A stretch of DNA of 64,000 nt from positions 682,001-746,000 of the forward strand of contig NZ_AQGU01000029.1 of the NCBI RefSeq assembly GCF_014905615.1, given 5' to 3'. Source of the stretch: Pseudoalteromonas aliena SW19 (GTDB lineage Bacteria > Pseudomonadota > Gammaproteobacteria > Enterobacterales > Alteromonadaceae). Position numbers and translations under genes: made by a program. Below are positions 16,621 to 24,926 of this stretch, piece after piece (within the stretch, counting starts at the first letter, position 1; the number at the start of each line of letters is the position of its first letter). The notes under the pieces are model-generated. The model made no database searches. It was not told the DNA's origin and saw only the letters and a list, made by a program, of their open reading frames with translations.

Positions 16621-18414
16621 ATGAAAAAATTATTAGCGTTATCTATTTTAGCTGCCTGTTCAACATCTGCTTTTGCCGATGTAAATTACGCATTAAGCAT
16701 ATCTCAACCTGAACATCATTTAGGAAATGTAAGTGTTGAGTTTCCAAAAACCGCACAAGCGCATATTGACGTAAAGCTTCCTGCTTGGCGCACTGGCCGT
16801 TACGAAATTCTTAATCTTGCCAATGGTGTGCGTTATTTCCACGCGAAAGATGAAAATGGCAAAGCGTTAAAATGGGAAAAAATAGATCACAGTACGTGGC
16901 GTGTTCATTTAAATCAGCCAACCGAAGTAAACCTTGACTATCAAGTCTATGCAAACGAGCTAGGAAAACGTGCCCGTCATATTGATGACAGTCATGCCTT
17001 TATTGATGCTTCAGGCTTTTTTATGTTTAGCGAGTCGTTTCGCCAAGAGCCAGTTACTGTAAATTTAGATGTGCCTAAAAAATGGCGCTCTGTATCGGGG
17101 ATGGATAACCTCAAAGGTAAAAACACCTTTAAAGCAGCTGACTACGACGTATTAGTTGATTCGCCTATTGAAACGGGTATTAATCAGTTGCATACCTTTG
17201 AAGTAGACGGACGAGAGTATGACTTAGTGGTGTGGGGCAACGGTAATTACGATATAGACCTTATGCTTAGCGATCTTAAAAAGCTCGTCGCGACAGGTAA
17301 CGTAATTTGGGATAGCTATCCGTATGAGCGTTATGTATTTATGGTACATGCAACGTCGGGAGCAGGCGGTGCAACAGAGCATTTAAATTCGACCATTATC
17401 CAACGCCCACGTGACCGTTTTGCAAAGCGCGAAGATTACTTAGGCTTTATTAGCACCGCCGCCCACGAATTTATTCATACGTGGAACGTTAAAGCGTACC
17501 GTCCTAAAGGATTGGTTCCTTACGATTATACCAGTATGAACTATTCAAAATTATTGTGGATAGCCGAGGGTTCAACAAGCTACTTTGAAGATCATTTATT
17601 AGTTCGTTCTGGCATAGAAACCACGGATGAGTTTTTTAAAGTGATGACTAAAACGATTAATCGTCATTTACAAACACCGGGTCGCGAAGTGCAAAGTGCA
17701 AGCGAAACAAGTTTTGATAAATGGATTAATCAAGGTGGCGATCATGCGCGTAATTACGGCACTAACATTTACTCTGAAGGTTCGCTGCTTTCAATGGCAT
17801 TAGACATTGATTTGTTAGAGAAAAGCCAAGGTGAAATTAGCTACCGCGACGTTCACAAAGCACTTTATAACGCTCATAAAATGCCAGAAGGATTCACAGA
17901 GCAAGATGTACTCACAATTTTAAACGATCTTACTGGGCGCGATTACAGTACTTGGTGGAAAGAAAATGTTGATGCTCCAGCAAACTTAAATTTTGATGAA
18001 CTACTTGACAAAGTAGGCCTAAAACTAGAACGCCCAGAAAAAGCAAAAGCATTAGCAAGTATGGACGCTTTAGCTAAATCAAGCGGCGAGCTACTCACTT
18101 TATCACATGTTCGCAGAGGTGGTAGTGCATGGAAAGCGGGCTTAACAATCGCTGATAAAATCGTTGCAATAAATAAGCATCAAGTAGGTAAAGACTTAAA
18201 AACAAGTCTAGAAATGTTTAATGCCGGCGATAAAGTAACAATTGATTATATACGTCGTGATGAATTAGCAACGACCAGTATTGTTTTGTCAGAAGATTTT
18301 GATAAGCCAAAAAAAGTAGTTTCGAATAAAGACGCTACGCTTGAACAAAAAGCGCTATTTAAAGCGTGGATCGGTGTAGAACACCCAGCAGATGTTAAAA
18401 AAGACGAAAAGTGA
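16621..18414 (+). CDS. M61 family metallopeptidase with PDZ domain
   Basis: Exported zinc aminopeptidase of the glycyl-aminopeptidase family, 597 residues. The signal peptide is MKKLLALSILAACSTSAFA; start 16621 is chosen because the upstream in-frame codons would bury it. The M61 active site H282-EFIH286-TWN is intact, with the third ligand Glu316 in IAEGSTSYFED. A PDZ domain follows at about 490-575 (HVRRGGSAWKAGL). It likely trims peptides in the periplasm and lies just upstream of an S46 dipeptidyl peptidase, suggesting joint peptide use. It ends in its own terminator, so the two are separate transcription units. Confidence 0.92.
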   Translation: MKKLLALSILAACSTSAFADVNYALSISQPEHHLGNVSVEFPKTAQAHIDVKLPAWRTGRYEILNLANGVRYFHAKDENGKALKWEKIDHSTWRVHLNQPTEVNLDYQVYANELGKRARHIDDSHAFIDASGFFMFSESFRQEPVTVNLDVPKKWRSVSGMDNLKGKNTFKAADYDVLVDSPIETGINQLHTFEVDGREYDLVVWGNGNYDIDLMLSDLKKLVATGNVIWDSYPYERYVFMVHATSGAGGATEHLNSTIIQRPRDRFAKREDYLGFISTAAHEFIHTWNVKAYRPKGLVPYDYTSMNYSKLLWIAEGSTSYFEDHLLVRSGIETTDEFFKVMTKTINRHLQTPGREVQSASETSFDKWINQGGDHARNYGTNIYSEGSLLSMALDIDLLEKSQGEISYRDVHKALYNAHKMPEGFTEQDVLTILNDLTGRDYSTWWKENVDAPANLNFDELLDKVGLKLERPEKAKALASMDALAKSSGELLTLSHVRRGGSAWKAGLTIADKIVAINKHQVGKDLKTSLEMFNAGDKVTIDYIRRDELATTSIVLSEDFDKPKKVVSNKDATLEQKALFKAWIGVEHPADVKKDEK

Positions 18415-18442
18415 TTTGAATTTAGTTCAAATACATTAATTT

Positions 18443-18473
18443 AAAGTAAGGGAGTGTGTGCTCCCTTTACTTT
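18443..18473 (+). terminator. Terminator after the M61 gene
   Basis: AAAGTAAGGGAG pairs with CTCCCTTTACTTT around TGTGTG; the long stem ends in a T-rich strand. Confidence 0.75.
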
Positions 18474-18556
18474 GTCATTTACCCATCGTAGTAATGGCTC
18501 AATTATTTAATAAGTAGCTATGTTACTACCGCACAAACAATAAAAAGGACTCTATA

Positions 18557-20728
18557 ATGCGTTTAAAACCCCTAGTAGCTTCGTTAGCAGCTACATTTGC
18601 ACTTTCCATCTCGGGCAGTGTGGTTGCCGATGAAGGGATGTGGCAGCCACATCAGCTTCCAGAATTAGAATCAATTTTAAAAGCCAAAGGGTTGGAGATA
18701 AGTGTTGATTCAATTTCTAAATTAACCGAATTTCCAATGAATGCAGTTATTAGTTTAGGTGGTTGTACGGCATCGTTTGTATCGCCAAAAGGATTAGTGG
18801 TGACAAATCATCACTGTATTTATGGCTCAGTTCAGTACAATTCAACGCCTGAAAATAATATTCTAGAAAACGGCTTTTTAGCCAAAACGCCAGCTGAAGA
18901 TTTACCAGCTGCACCAGGTGCTCGCGTATACGTGACTGAAACCGTGACCAATGTCACCGACCAAGTCATTAAAGGCACTGAAACATTAAGCGCAAAAGCA
19001 CGCTACGACGCACTAGAAAAAAACGAAAAAGCCTTAGTAGCCCAGTGTGAAGCTGATGAAAGCTACCGTTGTAATGTGTATTCTTTTCATGGTGGTTTGG
19101 AGTTTTACTTAATTAAGTCACTTGAAATTAAAGATGTACGCTTAGCATATACACCCGCTATGGGCGTAGGTAAGTACGGTGGCGATATAGATAACTGGAT
19201 GTGGCCGCGCCACACTGGCGATTTTGGTTTTTACCGTGCATACGTAGGCAAAGACGGCAAACCAGCAGAATATAACGTAGATAATGTACCTTACGTACCA
19301 GACTCTTACCTAAGTGTAAGTGCTAAAGGCGTACAAGAGGGCGATTTTGTCATGGTTACAGGCTATCCAGGGCGTACCAATCGTTACCGCATAGCCGCAG
19401 AAGTTGATAATGTATTTAACAATAGCTACCCAAAAGCACGTGTACATAATTCAAAATACGTGTCGCTTATTGAAGAAAATTCAGAAGACGGCAGTAAAGC
19501 GCGTATTGCTTACGAAAGCACCATAGCAGGTTACAACAACTACATTAAAAATTATGGTTCGATGATCGAAAGCTTTAAAAAAGGCACTATGTTTGAGCGT
19601 AAAAAACAGTTTGAACAAGAACTAACTAATTGGATCAATAGTGATAGTACACGTAAAGAGCAATACGGAAGTGTACTAGGTGAGCTATCAGAGCTAATTG
19701 CGCAATCACAAGAGCACAGTGAACGGAGACGTATGTTAGGTTATGTGCACCGCTCACAGATGATCAGCACAGCACGACGTTTGTACCGCTTAGGTTATGA
19801 AAAGCAAAAGCCAAATAGCGAACGTGAATCGGGTTATCAAGAACGTGACTTGCCACGCATTAAAGCAGGCCTTGAGCGTATGACGCGCCGTTATGATAGC
19901 AAAGTAGATAAAGCTATTTTACTGCACTTTTTAGAGCTATATGCAGCACTTCCAAAAGAAGAGCGTTTTAGCGACGTTGATAACGTATTTAGCGTACAAA
20001 ATGGGTTTGATAAAGCAACCCAAAGCGCGTTACTTGATAGCATGTATGAACAGTCGAGACTTGATAATGCCACTGTTCGCAATTCATTATTTGAACAAAC
20101 ATTTAGCCAGCTAAATCAAAGCCAAGACCCATTTGTGCAGTACGCTAAAGCTATATTTAAAGTAATGAAAGCTGAGGAAGATAAATCAAAAGCACTTGCA
20201 GGTAAATTACAAGCAGCTCGCCCAGAGCTAATGAGCGCAATTATTGCGTTTAATAAAGCTAAAAACAAACCGGTATACGCCGATGCCAACAGCACACTAC
20301 GTGTAACCTATGGCACGGTAGGCGGCTACTCACCTCAAGATGGCTTGGTAGCAACGCCGTTTACATCGCTTGAAGGGTTACTTGCTAAAAACACTGATGT
20401 TGACCCATTTAATGCGCCTGAAAAGTTACAAGAGCAAATTAAAGCAAAACTATTTGGTGATTACACGGGTGGCATGAACACAGTGCCCGTTAACTTTTTA
20501 TCAAATGTAGACACTACCGGTGGTAACTCAGGTTCACCTACACTTAACGGCAAAGCAGAACTTGTAGGCTTACTGTTTGATGGTGTGTACGAAAGTATTA
20601 TTGGTGATTGGGATTACAACCCTGAGCTTAATCGCTCAATCCACGTTGATTCACGTTACATGCTGTGGGTAATGGATAAAGTAGATAATGCACAAAACTT
20701 ATTAGACGAAATGAAAATAGTAAAATAA
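18557..20728 (+). CDS. S46 family dipeptidyl peptidase, DPP7-like
   Basis: Periplasmic serine peptidase that removes dipeptides from peptide N-termini, 723 residues with a Sec signal (LAATFALSISGSVVA). The chymotrypsin-like halves carry NHHC (catalytic His at 85/86) and TGGNSGSP (Ser658). The residue 18 positions after that Ser is Gly676 in LLFDG; in the family Gly here is typical of DPP7 (hydrophobic P1), Arg of the Asp/Glu-specific DPP11, so a broad DPP7-like specificity is inferred. AAAGGA stands before the ATG. Its 3' end (from 20635) is duplicated at 22373, on the far side of a three-gene cassette. Confidence 0.93.
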   Translation: MRLKPLVASLAATFALSISGSVVADEGMWQPHQLPELESILKAKGLEISVDSISKLTEFPMNAVISLGGCTASFVSPKGLVVTNHHCIYGSVQYNSTPENNILENGFLAKTPAEDLPAAPGARVYVTETVTNVTDQVIKGTETLSAKARYDALEKNEKALVAQCEADESYRCNVYSFHGGLEFYLIKSLEIKDVRLAYTPAMGVGKYGGDIDNWMWPRHTGDFGFYRAYVGKDGKPAEYNVDNVPYVPDSYLSVSAKGVQEGDFVMVTGYPGRTNRYRIAAEVDNVFNNSYPKARVHNSKYVSLIEENSEDGSKARIAYESTIAGYNNYIKNYGSMIESFKKGTMFERKKQFEQELTNWINSDSTRKEQYGSVLGELSELIAQSQEHSERRRMLGYVHRSQMISTARRLYRLGYEKQKPNSERESGYQERDLPRIKAGLERMTRRYDSKVDKAILLHFLELYAALPKEERFSDVDNVFSVQNGFDKATQSALLDSMYEQSRLDNATVRNSLFEQTFSQLNQSQDPFVQYAKAIFKVMKAEEDKSKALAGKLQAARPELMSAIIAFNKAKNKPVYADANSTLRVTYGTVGGYSPQDGLVATPFTSLEGLLAKNTDVDPFNAPEKLQEQIKAKLFGDYTGGMNTVPVNFLSNVDTTGGNSGSPTLNGKAELVGLLFDGVYESIIGDWDYNPELNRSIHVDSRYMLWVMDKVDNAQNLLDEMKIVK

Positions 20729-20780
20729 GTAATTAGTGAGTTAAAAAAGGCGCTTACCGTAATGGAAGCGCCTTTTTTAT
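20635..20780 (+). repeat. Direct repeat, copy 1: 3' end of S46 gene plus terminator
   Basis: 146 bases running from inside the last codons of the S46 gene through its terminator. The same sequence recurs in the same orientation at 22373-22520. In the 94 coding bases only one difference is seen, and it is silent (CGT/CGC). Identity ends sharply on both sides. Confidence 0.92.
20747..20778 (+). terminator. Terminator of the S46 gene
   Basis: GGCGCTT (20749-20755) pairs with AAGCGCC (20766-20772), flanked by an A-run and a T-run. Confidence 0.85.
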
Positions 20781-20901
20781 TGAGTGTGATTCAGTTTGCA
20801 GGTTTTTAATGCAGTTGGCTTTACGTATTCACTTTCATTCGCGAGTAATGTCAATCTTCTCATAGCTTAGTTAAAGGCTAAATTTGAAGTGAATACATTT
20901 T

Positions 20902-21210
20902 TCATTTTTTTATTTTGAACTCTAAATTATCTTGAGATGCCAATATGTATTGCCCAGGTACAAAAATAATGAATGGAAAGATAATCGAACATAAAATAAC
21001 AACTTTTACTATATCCCCAGAAATTACAGAACCTAATAAATTCATGCCTAAAAGCATTGATATAGTCGATACTTGGTAAACTGTTTTATGCCTAGGAGTA
21101 AACTGGTGCAAAGCACCACAATTGACACATCTGTTCTTTGTAGAAAACATTGCCCATGCAAACCACGAAAAAGATAGATTAAGTGAGCAATTTAAACATT
21201 TAGGCATCAT
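20902..21210 (-). CDS. Unrecognised small membrane protein with zinc-ribbon-like cysteines
   Basis: A 102-residue protein I cannot assign. It opens with CLNC and a second pair CVNC about 20 residues later, a C-x2-C...C-x2-C zinc-ribbon pattern, followed by two hydrophobic stretches (about 45-62 and 67-90), so it is probably an inner-membrane protein with a cytoplasmic ribbon. It is the last gene of the cassette, 43 bases after the preceding stop. Two adjacent ATG codons can serve as start. An accessory or protective role for the 202-residue gene product is speculation from position. Confidence 0.6.
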   Translation of the reverse strand: MMPKCLNCSLNLSFSWFAWAMFSTKNRCVNCGALHQFTPRHKTVYQVSTISMLLGMNLLGSVISGDIVKVVILCSIIFPFIIFVPGQYILASQDNLEFKIKK

Positions 21211-21253
21211 AATTCAGTCCATATATAATAGGCGTGATTTATTAAAGATATAA

Positions 21254-21601
21254 TTAACGTGTTAGTATATATGTACCTAGCGGCGTTTCTAAATGAAACC
21301 TGTCAGAGTCCAGAAAAAGTATTTTCCATTCGTAAACAGTGTCACCAGAAGTTACATGTAAAATATCCGCTTCCCTGTAATAAGGGTAGCTTCTATTTCC
21401 ATACTTTTTCATTATCTCTAATATGGTACTTTTATCGATTACAATAAAGTCACCCGATTCCACTTTCACAATACTTCCATCAGAATCTATAATTTCAGTT
21501 ATTTTCCATTTATGCTGAATATCAATGTCTTTTGCATGCAACGAAACTGAAAAAATTAATAGAAACCATAAAAAAATAAGTTGGCTAGATTTTTTTTGCA
21601 T
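21254..21601 (-). CDS. Unrecognised exported small protein
   Basis: A 115-residue protein with a Sec signal peptide (LIFLWFLLIFSVSLHA, cleavage before KDIDIQ). The mature part of about 92 residues is rich in beta-type alternation (HKWKITEIIDSDGSIVKVES, DTVYEWKILFLDSDRFHLET) like small lipocalin-type or immunity-type domains, but no family is recognised. It starts one base after the stop of the 202-residue gene (TAATATG), so translation is coupled. A periplasmic partner of the first gene is the simplest reading. Confidence 0.65.
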   Translation of the reverse strand: MQKKSSQLIFLWFLLIFSVSLHAKDIDIQHKWKITEIIDSDGSIVKVESGDFIVIDKSTILEIMKKYGNRSYPYYREADILHVTSGDTVYEWKILFLDSDRFHLETPLGTYILTR

Positions 21602-21602
21602 A

Positions 21603-22211
21603 TTATTTATAGACCGAAGAAGTATTTTTAGGAGGCGTACTGGCTAAAAACCGACCTAAACCATCAGGGAGTTGATCAAGAGCATACTTTTTATTACTAA
21701 TATGTCGACCAAATTCATTACCAAGATGGTCCCTAGATATTCCTGTGATTCTTTGGGTTAATGCTCTTCCAAAATAAGGATGTGGTGACCAAGAAAAGTC
21801 GTATTCGAAAATTATTTCATAGCTCCAGCCCCTTGCCATTCTTGGGTATGGGACGTTTGCTAAAAACTCACCTTGAAGTATGTTAGACAGCATACCTACG
21901 ACTGGGCCCGTAAAAGCTCCTAATGTAACAAAGCTTACCGCAACACCTAAAATTGCAGATGCTACATAGCCACCTTGTCTTATTGTTTTTTCCCATTCCA
22001 AATTCCATTTTGTAGCCGCATCATCAGTAAGGAAATTAATAGTATGTGCTGATTTGCTTCTTAGTTTTTCTCTAATGAAGCAATTTGGGGCTTTTCCATT
22101 TCCCATCCAATGTCCGCCATCAGTCCAATTCAATCTATTTCCACATTTAATTTCTAACTCTTTTTTCTCTTTTAGAGATAATCTTTGAGTTCCAAGTGTT
22201 AATGTATCCAT
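21603..22211 (-). CDS. Unrecognised 202-residue protein with a glycine-rich membrane segment
   Basis: First gene of the cassette; I do not recognise a family. There is no N-terminal signal. Residues 1-75 are polar and contain NWTDGGHWMGNGKAPNC; residues 81-113 form one long hydrophobic, Gly/Ala-rich stretch (VASAILGVAVSFVTLGAF...) able to cross the membrane once or as a hairpin; residues 125-202 are aromatic and basic (GWSYEIIFEYDFSWSPHPYF). A soluble protein with an internal membrane segment, followed by an exported and a membrane partner, recalls pore-forming effectors with immunity proteins, but this is only analogy. Codon use is AT-rich compared with flanking genes. Confidence 0.65.
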   Translation of the reverse strand: MDTLTLGTQRLSLKEKKELEIKCGNRLNWTDGGHWMGNGKAPNCFIREKLRSKSAHTINFLTDDAATKWNLEWEKTIRQGGYVASAILGVAVSFVTLGAFTGPVVGMLSNILQGEFLANVPYPRMARGWSYEIIFEYDFSWSPHPYFGRALTQRITGISRDHLGNEFGRHISNKKYALDQLPDGLGRFLASTPPKNTSSVYK

Positions 22212-22248
22212 TATAATTCCTTTTAATATGTATAATATATCGTTAACT

Positions 22249-22277
22249 AAAATATTAATATTATATTATTTTGTCAA
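22249..22277 (-). promoter_or_regulatory. Probable promoter of the three-gene cassette
   Basis: Minus strand: TTGACA (22277-22272), 17-base spacer, TATTTT (22254-22249), about 40 bases before the 202-residue gene. The -35 is perfect, and it overlaps a palindrome at 22274-22292. Confidence 0.5.
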
Positions 22278-22292
22278 GTGAAACTCACTTGA
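22274..22292. promoter_or_regulatory. Perfect palindromic operator candidate
   Basis: TCAAGTGA AAC TCACTTGA: 8-base arms with no mismatch and a 3-base centre, overlapping the -35 of the cassette promoter. The position would let a dimeric repressor block transcription. No regulator gene is present in the cassette. Confidence 0.6.
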
Positions 22293-22372
22293 TGCTTATC
22301 TTTTTTACGTGATAGTAAATTTAAAACATCGCTTCATGACAACAACGCTTTTTAATGTCATCTTTATTCATA

Positions 22373-22520
22373 CTCAATCCACGTTGATTCACGCTACATG
22401 CTGTGGGTAATGGATAAAGTAGATAATGCACAAAACTTATTAGACGAAATGAAAATAGTAAAATAAGTAATCAGTGAGTAAGAAAAGAGGCGCTTACCGG
22501 AATGGAAGCGCCTTTTTTAT
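22373..22520 (+). pseudogene. Direct repeat, copy 2: orphan 3' fragment of an S46 peptidase gene with terminator
   Basis: 148 bases matching 20635-20780. Bases 22373-22466 encode the last 30 residues of the peptidase in frame up to TAA, then the terminator follows, but no upstream coding sequence is present, so it is a remnant. The left boundary is abrupt after TTCATA. It marks either the far end of an inserted cassette or what is left of a second tandem S46 gene. Confidence 0.88.
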
Positions 22521-22534
22521 CGTAAATATTATTA

Positions 22535-22797
22535 GGGCCTGTTTATCTTTCGAGGTTAAATTTGCAGCAGTGTGTTTGGTATTTAAGCAAGGCAGAGCCT
22601 ATGTCGTGTGGTTGTTCCCCATAAATAGGCGATAACGCAGCATAAATGCCAAACATGCGCTGCCCTTGGGTTCTTTCTAGTGACGATTAACTCTTTGTTG
22701 CTCGGTTTTTACTTAGCCCACTAGGTTACAAACCTCGCGCCGCGATTTAATCGCCCCTAGATTGAACAAATCTTAATCCTGAAAGGTCAACAGGCCC
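22535..22797. mobile_element. MITE-like element, copy 2 (263 bp)
   Basis: Same length as the copy at 4515-4777 and in inverted orientation relative to it. It begins GGGCCTGTTTATCTTTCGAG and ends with the complement of GGGCCTGTTGACCTTTCAGG. TA flanks both ends (22533-22534, 22798-22799). It lies 14 bases past the orphan peptidase fragment. The following 200 bases to 22999 hold no recognisable feature besides a 19-base repeat at their end. Confidence 0.8.
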
Positions 22798-22999
22798 TAG
22801 TGATTAATTCACAAAGAGGGCAAAGAGACGCTGCGCTTTTAAAGAAACATAACATGGCGCAACGTTTAAAGCTTTAGCTTCTTTGATAAAGATAAAGTCG
22901 CTGATTTTGATTTACACATTTGTGGTCTCTTAAATACTTGATACTTTTTATAATATAACGGCCATCTAAATAAAAAACACTAAATAACCTGAACTCTGG

Positions 23000-23893
23000 T
23001 TAAATACCAACCAACATGATTTTACCTTGTGCCATCCCCTCAAGCTGACAACTAAAATCAATTCGCTTTTCTGCAGGAGTTTTATATAGCAAAGTGAGTT
23101 TGTGAAAAGGCGCTGTAATAACTTTGACGGTTTTAATTTGTAAACTAACTCGCGTTCGTTTGTCTAAAAAGGCAAAAGCAGTTTCGCTAAGTGCCTTTTT
23201 ACATGCAGATAATGCCGCATTCGATACTGCGCCCGATATTATTAAGCTACTGATATCGCCAGTAGACAAGGTATTATATCCGCCAGCCATTACACAGGCT
23301 GCATAAATATCAAGTATGGCAATGGCACGTACTTTTTGACTTTTTGGATCCTCATAAACAGCCATGACACAGGGGACTTTAGACTCATCGAATACCTGCG
23401 GTTGTATTGTGTTTACGATTAAAGACTGACTTATATGTTTATGAAACAAACGTTCTAATTGCGACAGTTTTGGTAATGCTAAATCACTGTTTAATTCAAT
23501 TTCATCAGGAATTATTTCGTTATTTTCTACAAGTTGCACCAGAGGTAATAATTTATCGTGAAGTTGTTCGTCGGTAAAAGGTTTTGATAGAACAAAAGAT
23601 GCGCCAAAGCTAATAGCTTCTTCAATTTTAGACTTTTCATCAACAGTGGTGAGCATCGCGACTATTATATTAAGTTGTCGTTGCTTAATAGCACGCAATA
23701 ACATTACTCCTGACATTTCAGGCATATGCCAATCTGTGAGAACAATATCCGGATGCCAGCTGCCAATAAGTGTCAACGCAGATTTAGCATTGTTGGCTTT
23801 CTCTATTAATAACTTTCGATAGCCAAATTTTTCCAACCCCCGGCGTACTATTGCGAGTGTTGCTTGACTATCATCAACGATAAGTATTTTCAC
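23000..23893 (-). CDS. Response regulator with C-terminal CheX/CheC-like domain
   Basis: A 297-residue two-domain signalling protein. Residues 1-120 form a CheY-like receiver: acidic pair D7-D8, phosphorylation site Asp54 in LTDWHMPEMSG, Thr in MLTTVDE and Lys in LSKPFT. Residues about 140-297 resemble the CheX/CheC phosphatase fold (AGGYNTLSTGDISSLIISGAVSNAALSA), though the canonical E-x2-N is not obvious, so this is a weak match. The start codon is GTG at 23893. It is divergent from the coiled-coil membrane protein gene, with which it may share regulation. Partner kinase not in the window. Confidence 0.8.
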   Translation of the reverse strand: MKILIVDDSQATLAIVRRGLEKFGYRKLLIEKANNAKSALTLIGSWHPDIVLTDWHMPEMSGVMLLRAIKQRQLNIIVAMLTTVDEKSKIEEAISFGASFVLSKPFTDEQLHDKLLPLVQLVENNEIIPDEIELNSDLALPKLSQLERLFHKHISQSLIVNTIQPQVFDESKVPCVMAVYEDPKSQKVRAIAILDIYAACVMAGGYNTLSTGDISSLIISGAVSNAALSACKKALSETAFAFLDKRTRVSLQIKTVKVITAPFHKLTLLYKTPAEKRIDFSCQLEGMAQGKIMLVGI

Positions 23894-23991
23894 GCACGTT
23901 ACTTTTTTTTAAATGTTGTTGTTATTATGGCATATTATTTTGACAGCGCTAAACTCTAGTAAATTGACACTTAATTTAAGATAATTAAATA

Positions 23992-24792
23992 ATGCCATAC
24001 GTCGTATTTCCTCCTGAGGTTTATCAATATATTGCTATAAATTTTGGGCTACTTATTTTAGCTGCTTGGTTTTATATTCTTTTATTGATACTCAGAGAGT
24101 TTAGGTCGTTTGCGCTTAGCATGGTTAAAAGTACAGGGGGGATGGATGATGCTACGTTAGCTATGTGTAGGGAATCTGTTGATAATGCAATGAGCTATGT
24201 TAACGATAATCGAAAGACAATTGCTGAGTTAGTTAATTTACAAATACTGTTACAGCAGCAATTAACTGAGGTTACTTCATCAACCAAAGATCATGTTACT
24301 GAAAAAGAACAACAGCTAATCGATGAGCTTAATAATAAATTAAAACGCTCGCATAACTTAATACGCAAACTTAAAGGGGATCTCGACAAAAGTGTCGAAA
24401 AATTAAAAGTAACTCGTCAAAAGCTCTATGCACAATATGATGCAGTGACTGTGCTTCAAGAAGAAAAAGAGCAGTTACAAGCAGATTATAAAGCGCTTAA
24501 AAAAGCGAGTGAAAATAGTGATAAAACACTAAACGTAGATGTATCTTCAACGCAAGATCAAACTAAGCTACTTAACACTTTAAACGAATATAAAAGACAA
24601 ATTGCAGAGCAAGATCAGCTACTACAGCAATTGCAGTTACAAACTGACGGGCCTGAAAGTAGTGAGGAATTAGACACTCTTAAGCAAGAGCTAGAAAAAA
24701 CGCGGTATGCACTCAAGCACCTTACAAAAGAAAAAAAATTTATTGAAGGGCGATATTTAGAAATGATGAAAAATACACAAAAACCAAGTTAG
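23992..24792 (+). CDS. Membrane-anchored coiled-coil protein, unknown function
   Basis: A 266-residue protein with one N-terminal transmembrane segment (about 13-34, IAINFGLLILAAWFYILLLI) and then a long predicted coiled coil rich in Glu, Lys, Gln and Leu from about residue 75 to the C-terminus. It resembles anchored scaffold proteins beside chemotaxis-type regulators. No enzymatic motif is seen. It has no evident terminator, and its intergenic partner is the response regulator on the opposite strand 98 bases away. Function unknown. Confidence 0.75.
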   Translation: MPYVVFPPEVYQYIAINFGLLILAAWFYILLLILREFRSFALSMVKSTGGMDDATLAMCRESVDNAMSYVNDNRKTIAELVNLQILLQQQLTEVTSSTKDHVTEKEQQLIDELNNKLKRSHNLIRKLKGDLDKSVEKLKVTRQKLYAQYDAVTVLQEEKEQLQADYKALKKASENSDKTLNVDVSSTQDQTKLLNTLNEYKRQIAEQDQLLQQLQLQTDGPESSEELDTLKQELEKTRYALKHLTKEKKFIEGRYLEMMKNTQKPS

Positions 24793-24926
24793 CAAAGAAG
24801 TCCGGTATTTGCGCCTAGCCACCTTTAGCTTAAATCGAACCGCCTCAACACCCTTTAATATATTTCATGTGCATTTTGTAACCAAGAAGTGCTAGGTTAG
24901 TGGTAAATTAATTGAAGGAAATAATT

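Noticed and set aside
22373..22466. Small gene encoding the last 30 residues of the S46 peptidase
   Set aside because: No start codon with ribosome site and no upstream coding sequence; it is a duplicated fragment.
24793..24926. Riboswitch or MET-box control of metY
   Set aside because: No SAM-riboswitch core and no repeated AGACGTCT-like boxes could be seen.
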